The translations under genes and the position numbers were made by a program. The notes beneath the pieces are model-generated. The model ran no database searches. It was not told where the DNA came from and saw only the letters and a program-made list of their open reading frames with translations. Below are positions 1 to 12,300 of a stretch of 64,000 nucleotides of DNA, one piece after another (within the stretch, counting starts at the first letter, position 1; each line of letters opens with the position of its first letter). Source of the DNA: Paramacrobiotus metropolitanus (Eukaryota > Tardigrada > Eutardigrada > Parachela > Macrobiotidae); assembly GCF_019649055.1 (NCBI RefSeq), contig NW_026570395.1:1-64000 (forward strand), given 5' to 3'.

Positions 1-198
1 CAAATGATACTGACAAGTTGCTTGCCAATTTGACAGATTTTTGACAAATTGACATACGGATGAAAAATTGACAAGGTGGTTAAAAAAGTTGTGTTTTGTT
101 GTAGAAGACAATTTTTCCAGCTTTAACAAGTTTTTATTTAGGGCTGCAGTATTTTCTTTCTGATATGCCGAACAAGCTAATGGTTACAACAGTATTTT

Positions 199-218
199 CG
201 AAACATCCGGATGTTTCG
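199..218. repeat. Example of the satellite's 20-bp perfect palindrome
   Basis: CGAAACATCCGGATGTTTCG equals its own reverse complement. Beyond one mismatch three further pairs (TTT/AAA) extend it. It occurs once in nearly every unit and is among the best preserved parts; the commonest variants change only the centre (CATCTGGATG) or one arm base (CGAAGCATCC in the ATTCTGAAC family). A dyad of this length would suit a dimeric DNA-binding protein or a cruciform; no binder is known from the sequence. Confidence 0.9.
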
Positions 219-332
219 CAAAATAATTCAGAATCGTCTTCTGCTGACTGAGGCGAGCTGATTTTTCTTCAACTCGGTTCTTTTGTGAACAGGATTGCGG
301 GTCAATCGTTTAGAAAGGAAGCCAAATGATAC

Positions 333-396
333 TGACAAGTTGCTTGCCAATTTGACAGATTTTTGACAAATTGACACACGGATGACAACTTGACAA
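333..396 (+). repeat. Example of the unit's phased TGACA cluster
   Basis: Within about 65 bases TGACA occurs six times on the same strand, the later copies 8 and 11-12 bases apart (TGACAAATTGACA followed by TGACATACGGATGACA in many units). The pattern recurs in most units of the array. TGACA is the core recognised by TALE homeodomain proteins such as Meis/TGIF; a link is only a guess. Confidence 0.75.
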
Positions 397-3300
397 GGTG
401 GGTGAAAATCCCGTGTTTTTGTTTTTAAATAACTATTTTCCAGCTTTGACAAGTTTTTATTTAGGGGCTGTAGTTTCTTCCTGATATCCCGAACAAGCTA
501 ATATACAACAGTATTTTCGAAACATCCGGATGTTTCGCAAAATAATTCAGAATCGTCTTCTGCTGACTGAGGCAAGCTGATTTTTCTTTCAAGTTCGGTT
601 CTTTTTGTAAACAGGATTGCGGGTAAATCGTTTAGAAAGGAAGCCAAATGATACTGACAAGTTGCTTGCCAATTTGACAGATTTTTTGACAAATTGACAT
701 ACGGATGACAAATTGACAAGGTGGGTAAAAATCCCGTGTATTGTTTTAAATAACTATTTTTCCAGCTTTGACAAGTTTTTATTCAGGGCTGCAGTAGTTT
801 TTTTTCCTGATATGCCGAACAAGCTAATGGTTACAACAGTATTTTCGAAACATCCGGATGTTTCAAAATAATTCAGAATCGTCTTCTGCTGACTGAGGCG
901 AGCTGATTTTTTTCCCAACTCGGTTCTTTTGTGAACAGGATTGCGGGTCAATCGTTTAGAAAGGAAGTCAAATGATAGTGACAAGTTGCTTGCAGAATTG
1001 ACGGATTTTTGACAAATTGACACACGGATGACAACTTGACAAGGTGGGTAAAAATCCCGTGTTTTGTTTTAAATAACTATTTTTCCAGCTTTGACAAGTT
1101 TTTATTTAGGGCTGCAGTAGTTTCTTTCCTGATATCCCGAACAAGCTAATAGTTACAACAGTATTTTCGAAACATCTGGATGTTTCGCAAAATAATTCAG
1201 AATCGTCTTCTGCTGACTGAGGCAAGCTGATTTTTCTTTCAAGTTGGTTCTTTTGTAAACAGGATTGCGGGTAAATCGTTTAGAAAGGAAGCCAAATGAT
1301 GCTGACAAGTTGCTTGCCAATTTGACAGATTTTGACAAATTGACATACGGATGACAAATTGACAAGGTGGGTAAAAAATCCCGTGTATTGTTTTAAATAA
1401 CTATTTTCCAGCTTTGACAAGTTTTTATTCAGGGCTGCAGTAGTTTTTTTCCTGATATGCCGAACAAGCTAATGGTTACAACATAGTATTTTCGAAACAT
1501 CTGGATGTTTCGCAAAATAATTCAGAATCGTCTTCTGCTGACTGAGGCGAGCTGATTTTTCCCAACTCGGTTCTTTTGTGAACAGGATTGCGGGTCAATC
1601 GTTTAGAAAGGAAGTCAAATGATAGTGACAAGTTGCTTGCAAATTGACGGATTTTGACAAATTGACACACGGATGACAACTTGACAAGGTGGGTAAAAAT
1701 CCCGTGTTTTGTTTTAAATAACTATTTTTCCAGCTTTGACAAGTTTTTATTTAGGGCTGCAGTAGTTTCTTTCCTGATATGCCGAACAAGCTAATGGTTA
1801 CAACAGTATTTTCGAAACATCCGGATGTTTCGCAAAATAGTTCAGAATCGTCTTCTGCTGACTGAGGCGAGCTGATTTTTTCTTCCAACTCGGTTCTTTT
1901 GTGAACAGGATTGCGGGTTAATCGTTTAGAAAGTCAAATGATAGTGACAAGTTGCTTGCAGATTTGACGGATTTTTGACAAATTGACATACTGATGACAA
2001 ATTGACAAGGTGGGTAAAATCCGTGTTTTGTTTTAAATAACTATTTTTCCAGCTTTGACAAGTTTTATTTAGGGCTGCAGTATTTTCTTTCCTGATATGC
2101 CGAACAAGCTAATGGTTACAACAGTATTTTCGAAACATCCGGATGTTTCGCAAAATAATTCAGAATCGTCTGCTGACTGAGCCGAGCTGATTTTTCTTTC
2201 AGTTGGTTCTTTTGTCAACAGGATTGCGGGTAAATCGTTAGAAAGAAACCAAATGATACTGACAAGTTGCTTGCCAATTTGACAGATTTTGACAAATTGA
2301 CATACGGATGAAAAATTGACAAGGTGGTTAAAAGTTCGTGTTTTGTTGTAAATACAATTTTCCAGCTTGTAAGTTTTTTTAGGGCTGCAGTATTTTCTTT
2401 CCTGATATGCCGAACAAGCTAATGGTTACAACAGTATTTTCGAAACATCCGGATGTTTCGCAAAATAGTTCAGAATCGTCTTCTGCTGACTGAGGCGAGC
2501 TGATTTTTCTTCCAACTCGGTTCTTTTGTGAACAGGATTGCGGGTCAATCGTTTAGAAAGGAAGCCAAATGATACTGACAAGTTGCTTGCCAATTTGACA
2601 GATTTTGACAAATTGACACACGGATGACAACTTGACAAGGTGGGTGAAAATCCCGTGTTTTGTTTTTAAATAACTATTTTTCCAGCTTTGACAAGTTTTT
2701 TATTTGGGGCTGCAGTAGTTTCTTTCCTGATATGCCGAACAAGCTAATAGTTACAACAGTATTTTCGAAACATCTGGATGTTTCGCAAAATAATTCAGAA
2801 TCGTCTTCTGCTGACTGAGGCAAGCTGATTTTTCTTTCAAGTTGGTTCTTTTTTGTAAACAGGATTGCGGGTAAATCGTTTACGAGAGGAAACCAAATGA
2901 TACTGACAAGTTGCTTGCCAATTTGACAGATTTTGACAAATTGACATACGGATGACAAATTGACAAGGTGGGTAAAAATCCCGTGTGTTTTGTTTTAAAT
3001 AACTATTTTTCCAGCTTTGACAAGTTTTATTCAGGGCTGCAGTAGTTTTTTCCTGATATGCCGAACAAGCTAATGGTTACAACAGTATTTTCGAAACATC
3101 CGGATGTTTCGCAAAATAGTTCAGAATCGTCTTCTGCTGACTGAGGCGAGCTGATTTTTTTCCCAACTCGGTTCTTTTGTGAACAGGATTGCGGGTCAAT
3201 CGTTTAGAAAGGAAGTCAAATGATAGTGACAAGTTGCTTGCAGAATTGACGGATTTTTGACAAATTGACACACGGATGACAACTTGACAAGGTGGGTGAA

Positions 3301-6300
3301 AATCCCGTGTTTTGTTTTTAAATAACTATTTTTCCAGCTTTGACAAGTTTTTATTTAGGGCTGCAGTAGTTTCTCTTCCTGATCAGCCGAACAAGCTAAT
3401 GGTTACAACAGTATTTTCGAAACATCCGGATGTTTCGCAAAATAATTCAGAATCGTCTTCTGCTGACTGAGGCAAGCTGATTTTTCTTTCAAGTTGGTTC
3501 TTTTGTGAACAGGATTGCGGGTAAATCGTTTAGAAAGGAAGCCAAATGATACTGACAAGTTGCTTGCCAATTTGACAGATTTTTGACAAATTGACATACG
3601 GATGACAAATTGACAAGGTGGGTAAAATCCCGTGTATTGTTTTAAATAACTATTTTCCAGCTTTGACAAGTTTTATTTAGGGCTGCAGTAGTTTTTTTCC
3701 TGATATGCCGAACAAGCTAATGGTTACAACAGTATTTTCGAAACATCCGGATGTTTCGCAAAATAGTTCAGAATCGTCTTCTGCTGACTGAGGCGAGCTG
3801 ATTTTTTCTTCCAACTCGGTTCTTTGTGAACAGGATTGCGGGTCAATCGTTTAGAAAGGAAGCCAAATGATACTGACAAGTTGCTTGCCAATTCCGACAG
3901 ATTTTTGACAAATTGACACACGGATGACGAAAAAATTGACAAGGTGGGTAAAAATCCGTGTTTTGTTTTAAATAACTATTTTTCCAGCTTTGACAAGTTT
4001 TTATTTTAGGGCTGCAGTAGTTTCTTTCCTGATATGCCGAACAAGCTAATAGTTACAACAGTATTTTCGAAACATCCGGATGTTTCGCAAAATAATTCAG
4101 AATCGTCTTCTGCTGACTGAGGCCGAGCTGATTTTTTCTTTCCAAGTTGGTTCTTTTGTCAATAGGATTGCGGGTAAATCGTTTAGAAAGGAAGCCAAAT
4201 GATACTGACAAGTTGCTTGCCAATTTGACAGATTTTGACAAATTGACATACGGATGACAAAATTGACAAGGTGGTTAAAAAGTTCGTGTTTTGTTGTAGA
4301 AGACAATTTTTCCAGCTTTAACAAGTTTTATTTAGGGCTGCAGTATTTTCTTTCCTGATATGCCGAACAAGCTAATGGTTACAACAGTATTTTCGAAACA
4401 TCCGGATGTTTCGCAAAATAGTTCAGAATCGTCTTCTGCTGACTGAGGCGAGCTGATTTTTTCTTCCAACTCGGTTCTTTTGTGAACAGGATTGCGGGTC
4501 AATCGTTTAGAAAGGAAGCCAAATGATACTGACAAGTTGCTTGCCAATTTGACAGATTTTGACAAATTGACACACGGATGACAACTTGACAAGGTGGGTG
4601 AAAATCCCGTGTTTTGTTTTAAATAACTATTTTTCCAGCTTTGACAAGTTTTTATTTGGGGGCTGCAGTAGTTTCTTTCCTGATATGCCGAACAAGCTAA
4701 TAGTTACAACAGTATTTTCGAAACATCCGGATGTTTCGCAAAATAATTCAGAATCGTCTTCTGCTGACTGAGGCAAGCTGATTTTTCTTTCAAGTTGGTT
4801 CTTTTGTGAACAGGATTGCGGGTAAATCGTTTAGAAAGGAAGCCAAATGATGCTGACAAGTTGCTTGCCAATTTGACAGATTTTTGACAAATTGACATAC
4901 GGATGACAAATTGACAAGGTGGGTAAAAAATCCCGTGTATTGTTTTTAAATAACTATTTTTCCAGCTTTGACAAGTTTTTTATTCAGGGCTGCAGTAGTT
5001 TTTTTCCTGATATGCCGAACAAGCTAATGGTTACAACAGTATTTTCGAAACATCCGGATGTTTCGCAAAATAATTCAGAATCGTCTTCTGCTGACTGAGG
5101 CGAGCTGATTTTTTCCCAACTCGGTTCTTTTGTGAACAGGATTGCGGGTCAATCGTTTAGAAAGGAAGCCAAATGATAGTGACAAGTTGCTTGCCAATTT
5201 GACAGATTTTGACAAATTGACACACGGATGACAACTTGACAAGGTGGGTAAAAATCCCGTGTTTTGTTTTAAATAACTATTTTCCAGCTTTGACAAGTTT
5301 TTATTTAGGGCTGCAGTAGTTTTTTCCTGATCATGCCGAACAAGCTAATGGTTACAACAGTATTTTCGAAACATCCGGATGTTTCGCAAAATAGTTCAGA
5401 ATCGTCTTCTGCTGACTGAGGCGAGCTGATTTTTCTTCCAACTCGGTTCTTTTGTGAACAGGATTGCGGGTTAATCGTTTATAAAGGAAGTCAAATGATA
5501 GTGACAAGTTGCTTGCAGATTTGACGGATTTTTGACAAATTGACATACTGATGACAAATTGACAAGGTGGGTAAAATCCCTTGTATTGTTTTAAATAACT
5601 ATTTTTCCAGCTTTGACAAGTTTTTATTTAGGGCTGCAGTATTTTCTTTCCTGATATGCCGAACAAGCTAATAGTTACAACAGTATTTTCGAAACATCCG
5701 GATGTTTCGCAAAATAATTCAGAATCGTCTATTGCTGACTGAGCCGAGCTGATTTTTCTTTCAAGTTGGTTAATTTGTCAATAGGATTGCAGGTAAATTG
5801 CTACGAGAGGAAACCAAATGATACTGACATGTTGCTTGCCAATTTGACAGATTTTTGACAAATTGACATACGGATGAAAAATTGACAAGGTGGTTAAAAA
5901 GTTCGTGTTTTGTTGTAGAAGACAATTTTTCCAGCTTTAACAAGTTTTTTTTTAGGGCTGCAGTATTTTCTTTCCTGATATGCCGAACAAGCTAATGGTT
6001 ACAACAGTATTTTCGAAACATCCGGATGTTTCGCAAAATAGTTCAGAATCGTCTTCTGCTGACTGAGGCGAGCTGATTTTTCTTCCAACTCGGTTCTTTT
6101 GTGAACAGGATTGCGGGTCAATCGTTTAGAAAGGAAGCCAAATGATACTGACAAGTTGCTTGCCAATTTGACAGATTTTTGACAAATTGACACACGGATG
6201 ACAACTTGACAAGGTGGGTGAAAATCCCGTGTTTTGTTTTAAATAACTATTTTTCCAGCTTTGACAAGTTTTTATTTGGGGCTGCAGTAGTTTCTTTCCT

Positions 6301-9300
6301 GATATCCCGAACAAGCTAATAGTTACAACAGTATTTTCGAAACATCTGGATGTTTCGCAAAATAATTTAGAATCGTCTTCTGCTGACTGAGGCAAGCTGA
6401 TTTTTCTTTCAAGTTGGTTCTTTTTGTAAACAGGATTGCGGGTAAATCGTTTAGAAAACCAAATGATGCTGACAAGTTGCTTGCCAATTTGACAGATTTT
6501 TGACAAATTGACATACGGATGACAAATTGACAAGGTGGGTAAAAATCCCGTGTATTGTTTTAAATAACTATTTTTCCAGCTTTGACAAGTTTTTATTCAG
6601 GGCTGCAGTAGTTTTTTTCCTGATATGCCGAACAAGCTAATGGTTACAACAGTATTTTCGAAACATCCGGATGTTTCGCAAAATAGTTCAGAATCGTCTT
6701 CTGCTGACTGAGGCGAGCTGATTTTTTTCCCAACTCGGTTCTTTTGTGAACAGGATTGCGGGTCAATCGTTTAGAAAGGAAGTCAAATGATAGTGACAAG
6801 TTGCTTGCAGAATTGACGGATTTTTGACAAATTGACACACGGATGACAACTTGACAAGGTGGGTAAAAATCCCGTGTTTTGTTTTAAATAACTATTTTTC
6901 CAGCTTTGACAAGTTTTTATTTAGGGCTGCAGTAGTTTCTCTCCTGATCAGCCGAACAAGCTAATGGTTACAACAGTATTTTCGAAACATCCGGATGTTT
7001 CGCAAAATAGTTCAGAATCGTCTTCTGCTGACTGAGGCGAGCAGATTTTTCTTCCAACTCGGTTCTTTTGTGAACAGGATTGCGGGTTAATCGTTTATAA
7101 AGGAAGTCAAATGATAGTGACAAGTTGCTTGCAGATTTGACGGATTTTTGACAAATTGACATACGGATGACAAATTGACAAGGTGGGTAAAAATCCCTTG
7201 TATTGTTTTAAATAACTATTTTTCCAGCTTTGACAAGTTTTTATTTAGGGCTGCAGTAGTTTCTCTCCTGATATGTACAAGCTAAGGTTACAACAGTATT
7301 TTCGAAACATCCGGATGTTTCGCAAAATTTTTCAGAATCGTCTTTTGCTGACTGAGGCGAGCTGATTTTTTTTCCAACTCGGTTCTTTTGTGAACAGGAT
7401 TGCGGGTCAATCGTTTAGAAAGGAAGCCAAATGATACTGACAGGTTGCTTGCCAATTTGACAGATTTTTGACAAATTGACACACGGATGACAACTTGACA
7501 AGGTGGGTAAAAATCCCGTGTTTTGTTCTAAATAACTATTTTTCCAGCTTTGACAAGTTTTTATTTAGGGCTGCAGTAGTTTCTCTCCTGATATGCCGAA
7601 CAAGCTAATGGTTACAACAGTATTTTCGAAACATCCGGATGTTTCGCAAAATAGTTCAGAATCGTCTTTGCTGACTGAGGCGAGCTGATTTTTTCCAACT
7701 CGGTTCTTTTGTGAACAGGATTGCGGGTCAATCGTTTAGAAAGGAAGCCAAATGATACTGACAGGTTGCTTGCCAATTTGACAGATTTTGACAAATTGAC
7801 ACACGGATGACAAATTGACAAGGTGGGTAAAAATCCCTTGTATTGTTTTAAATAACTATTTTTCCAGCTTTGACAAGTTTTTATTTAGGGCTGCAGTAGT
7901 TTTTTCCTGATATGCCGAACAAGCTAATGGTTACAACAGTATTTTCGAAACATCCGGATGTTTCGCAAAATAGTTCAGAATCGTCTTCTGCTGGCTGAGG
8001 CGAGCTGATTTTTTTTCCAACTCGGTTCTTTTGTGAACAGGATTGCGGGTCAATCGTTTAGAAAGGAAGCCAAATGATACTGAGAGGTTGCTTGCCAATT
8101 TGACAGATTTTTGACAAATTGACACACGGATGACAACTTGACAAGGTGGGTAAAAATCCCGTGTTTTGTTCTAAATAACTATTTTTCCAGCTTTGATAAG
8201 TTTTTATTTAGGGCTGCAGTAGTTTCTCTCCTGATATGCCGAACAAGCTAATGGTTACAACAGTATTTTCGAAACATCCGGATGTTTCGCAAAATAGTTC
8301 AGAATCGTCTTTTGCTGACTGAGGCGAGCTGATTTTTTTTCCAACTCGGTTCTTTTGTGAACAGGATTGCGGGTCAATCGTTTAGAAAGGAAGCCAAATG
8401 ATACTGACAGGTTGCTTGCCAATTTGACAGATTTTTGACAAATTGACATACGGATGACAAATTGACAAGGTGGGTAAAAATCCCTTGTATTGTTTTAAAT
8501 AACTATTTTTCTAGCTTTGACAAGTTTTTATTTAGGGCTGCAGTAGTTTTTTTCCTGATATGCCGAACAAGCTAATGGTTACAACAGTATTTTCGAAACA
8601 TCCGGATGTTTCGCAAAATAGTTCAGAATCGCCTTCTGCTGGCTGAGGCGAGCTGATTTTTTTTCCAACTCGGTTCTTTTGTGAACAGGATTGCGGGTCA
8701 ATCGTTTATAAAGGAAGCCAAATTATACTGACAGGTTGCTTGCCAATTTGACAGATTTTTGACAAATTGACACACGGATGACAACTTGACAAGGTGGGTA
8801 AAAATCCCGTGTTTTGTTTTAAATAACTATTTTTCCAGCTTTGACAAGTTTTTATTTGGGGCTGCAGTAGTTCATCTCCTGATCTGCCGAACAAGCAAAT
8901 AGTTACAACAGTATTTTCGAAACTTCCGGATGTTTCGCAAAATAATTTAGAATCGTCTTCTGCTGACAGAGGCAAGCTGATTTTTCTTTCAAGTTGGTTT
9001 TTTTTGTAAACAGGATTGCGGGTAAATCGTTTAGAAAGGAAGCCAAATAACACTGACAGGTTGCTTGCCAATTTGACAGATTTTTGACAAATTGACAAAC
9101 GGATGACAAATTGACAAGGTGGGTAAAAAGTTCGTGTTTTGTTGTAAATGACTGTTTTTCCAGCTTTGACAAGTTTTTATTTGGGGCTGCAGTAGTTTCT
9201 TTCCTGATATGCCGAACAAGCTAATAGTTACAACAGTATTTTCGAAACATCCGGCTGTTACGCAAAATAATTTAGAATCGTCTTCTGCTGACTGAGGCAA

Positions 9301-12300
9301 GCTGATTTTTCTTTCAAATTGGTTCTTTTTGTAAACAGGATTGCGGGTAAATCGTTTAGAAAGGAAGCCAAATAACACTGACAGGTTGCTTGCCAATTTG
9401 ACAGATTTTTGACAAATTGACAAACGGATGACAAATTGACAAGGTGGGTAAAAAGTTCGTGTTTTGTTGTAAATGACTATTTTTCCAGCTTTGACAAGTT
9501 TTTTTTAGGGCTGCAGTAGTTTCTTTCCTGATATGCCGAACAAGCTAATGGTTACAACAGTATTTTCGAAACATCCGGATGTTTCGCAAAATATTCAGAA
9601 TCGTCTTCTGCTGACTGAGGCGAGCTGATTTTTCTTCCAAGTTGGTTCTTTTTGTCAACAGGATTGCGGGTTAATCGTTTAGAAAGGAAGCCAAATGATA
9701 CCGACAAGTTGCTTGCCAATTTGACGGATTTTTGACAAATTAACATACGAATGACAAATTGACAAAAGGGATAAGAAGTTCGTGTTTTGTTGTAAATGAC
9801 TATTTTTCCAGCTTTGACAAGTTTTTATTCAAGGCTGCCGTAGTTCCTTTCCTGATATGCCGAACAAGTTAATGGTTACAACAGTATTTTCGAAACATCC
9901 GGATGTTTCGCAAAATAATTCAGAATCGTCTTCAGCTGACTGAGGCGAGATCAATTTTTTTTCTGGTTGGTTTTTTTGTCAACAGGATTGCGGGTGAATC
10001 GTTTAGACAGGAAGCCAAATAATACTGACAAAATGCTTGCCAATTTGACAGATTTTTGACAAATTGACATACGGGTGACAAATTGACAAGGTGGGTAAAA
10101 GGTTCGTGTTTGTTGTAAACGACTATTTTTCCAACTTTGGCAAGCTTCTATTTAGGGCGGCAGTGGTTTCTTTCCTGATATTCTGAACAAGCCTATGGTT
10201 ACAACAGTATTTTCGAAGCATCCGGATGTTTCGCAAAATAATTCAGAATCGTTTTCAGCTGACTGAGGCAAGCTCATTTTTCTTTCAGGTTGGTTTTTTT
10301 TGTAAACAGGATTGCGGGTAAATCGTTTAGAATGGAAGCCAAATGACACTGACAGGTTGCTTGCCAATTTGACAGATTTTTGACAAATTGACATGCGGAT
10401 GAAAAATTGACAAGGTGGTTAAAAAGTTCGTGTTTTGTTGTAGATGACAATTTTTCCAGCTTTAACAAGTTTTTTTTTAGGGCTGCAGTATTTTCTTTCC
10501 TGATATGCCGAACAAGCTAATAGTTACAACAGTATTTTCGAAACATCCCGATGTTTCGCAAAATAATTCAGAATCGTCTATTGCTGACTGAGGCAAGCTG
10601 ATTTTTCTTTCAAATTGGTTCTTTTTGTCAACAGGATTGCGGGTAAATCGTTTAGAAAGGAAGCCAAATGATACTGACAAGTTGCTTGCCAATTTGACAG
10701 ATTTTAAACAAATTGACATACGGATGACAAATTGACAAGGTGGGTAAAAGGTTCGTGTTTGTTGTAAACGACTATTTTTCCAGCTTTGACAAGCTTCTAT
10801 TAGGGCGGCAGTGGTTTCTTTCCTGATATTCTGAACAAGCCTATGGTTACAACAGTATTTTCGAAGCATCCGGATGTTTCGCAAAATAATTCAGAATCGT
10901 TTTCAGCTGACTGAGGCAAGCTCATTTTTCTTTCAGGTTGGTTCTTTTGTCAACAGGATTGCGGGCGAATCGTTTAGACAGGAAGCTAAATGATACTGAC
11001 AAGTTGCTTGCCAATTTGAAGAATTTTTGACAAATTGACATACGGATGACAAATTGACAAAGGGGATAAGAAGTTCGTGTTTTGTTGTAAATGACTATTT
11101 TTCCAGCTTTGACAAGTTTTTTTTAGGGCTGCAGTAGTTTCTTTCCTGATATGCCGAACAAGCTAAAAGTTACAACAGTATTTTCGAAACATCCGGATGT
11201 TTCGCAAAATATTTCAAAATCGTCTTCTGCTGACTGAGGCGAGCTTATTTTTCTTTCAAGTTAGTTGTTCTGTCAAAAGGATTGCGGGTTAATCGTTTAG
11301 AAAGGAAGCCAAATGATACCGACAATTTGCTTGCCAATTTGACGGATTTTTGACAAATTAACATACGGATGACAAATTGACAAAAGGGATAAGAAGTTCG
11401 TGTTTTGTTGTAAATGACTATTTTTCCAGCTTTGACAAGTTTTTATTCAGGGCTGCCGTAGTTCCTTTCCTGATATGCCGAACAAGTTAATGGTTACAAC
11501 AGTGTTTTCGAAACATCCGGATGTTTCGCAAAATAATTCAGAATCGTCTTCAGCTGACTGAGGCGAGATCATTTTTCTTTCTGGATGGTTCTTTTGTCAA
11601 CAGGATTGCGGGTGAATCGTTTAGACAGGAAGCCAAATAACACTGACAAGTTGCTTGCCAATTTGACAGATTTTTGACAAATTGACATACGGGTGACAAA
11701 TTGACAAGGGGGATAAGAAGTTCGTGTTTTGTTGTAAATGACTATTTTTCCAGCTTTGACAAGTTTTATTTAGGGCTGCCGTAGTTCCTTTTCTGATATG
11801 CCGAACAAGCTAATGGTTACAACAGTATTTTCGAAACATCCGGATGTTTCGCAAAATAATTCAGAATCGTCTTCAGCTGACTGAGCCGAGCTGATTTTTC
11901 TTTCAAGTTGGTTAATTTGTCAATAGGATTGCAGGTAAATTGCTACGAGAGGAAACCAAATGATACTGACAAGTTGCTTGCCAATTTGACAGATTTTTGA
12001 CAAATTGACATACGGATGACAAATTGACAAGGTGGGTAAAAATCCCGTGTTTTGTTTTAAATAACTATTTTTCCAGCTTTGACAAGTTTTTATTTAGGGC
12101 TGCAGTAGTTTCTTTCCTGATATGCCGAGCTAGCTAATGGTTACAACAGTATTTTCGAAACATCCGGATGTTTCGCAAAATAGTTCAGAATCGTCTTCTG
12201 CTGACTGAGGCAAGCTGATTTTCTTTCAAGTTGGTTCTTTTTGTAAACAGGATTGCGGGTAAATCGTTTAGAAAGGAAGCCAAATGATGCTGACAAGTTG

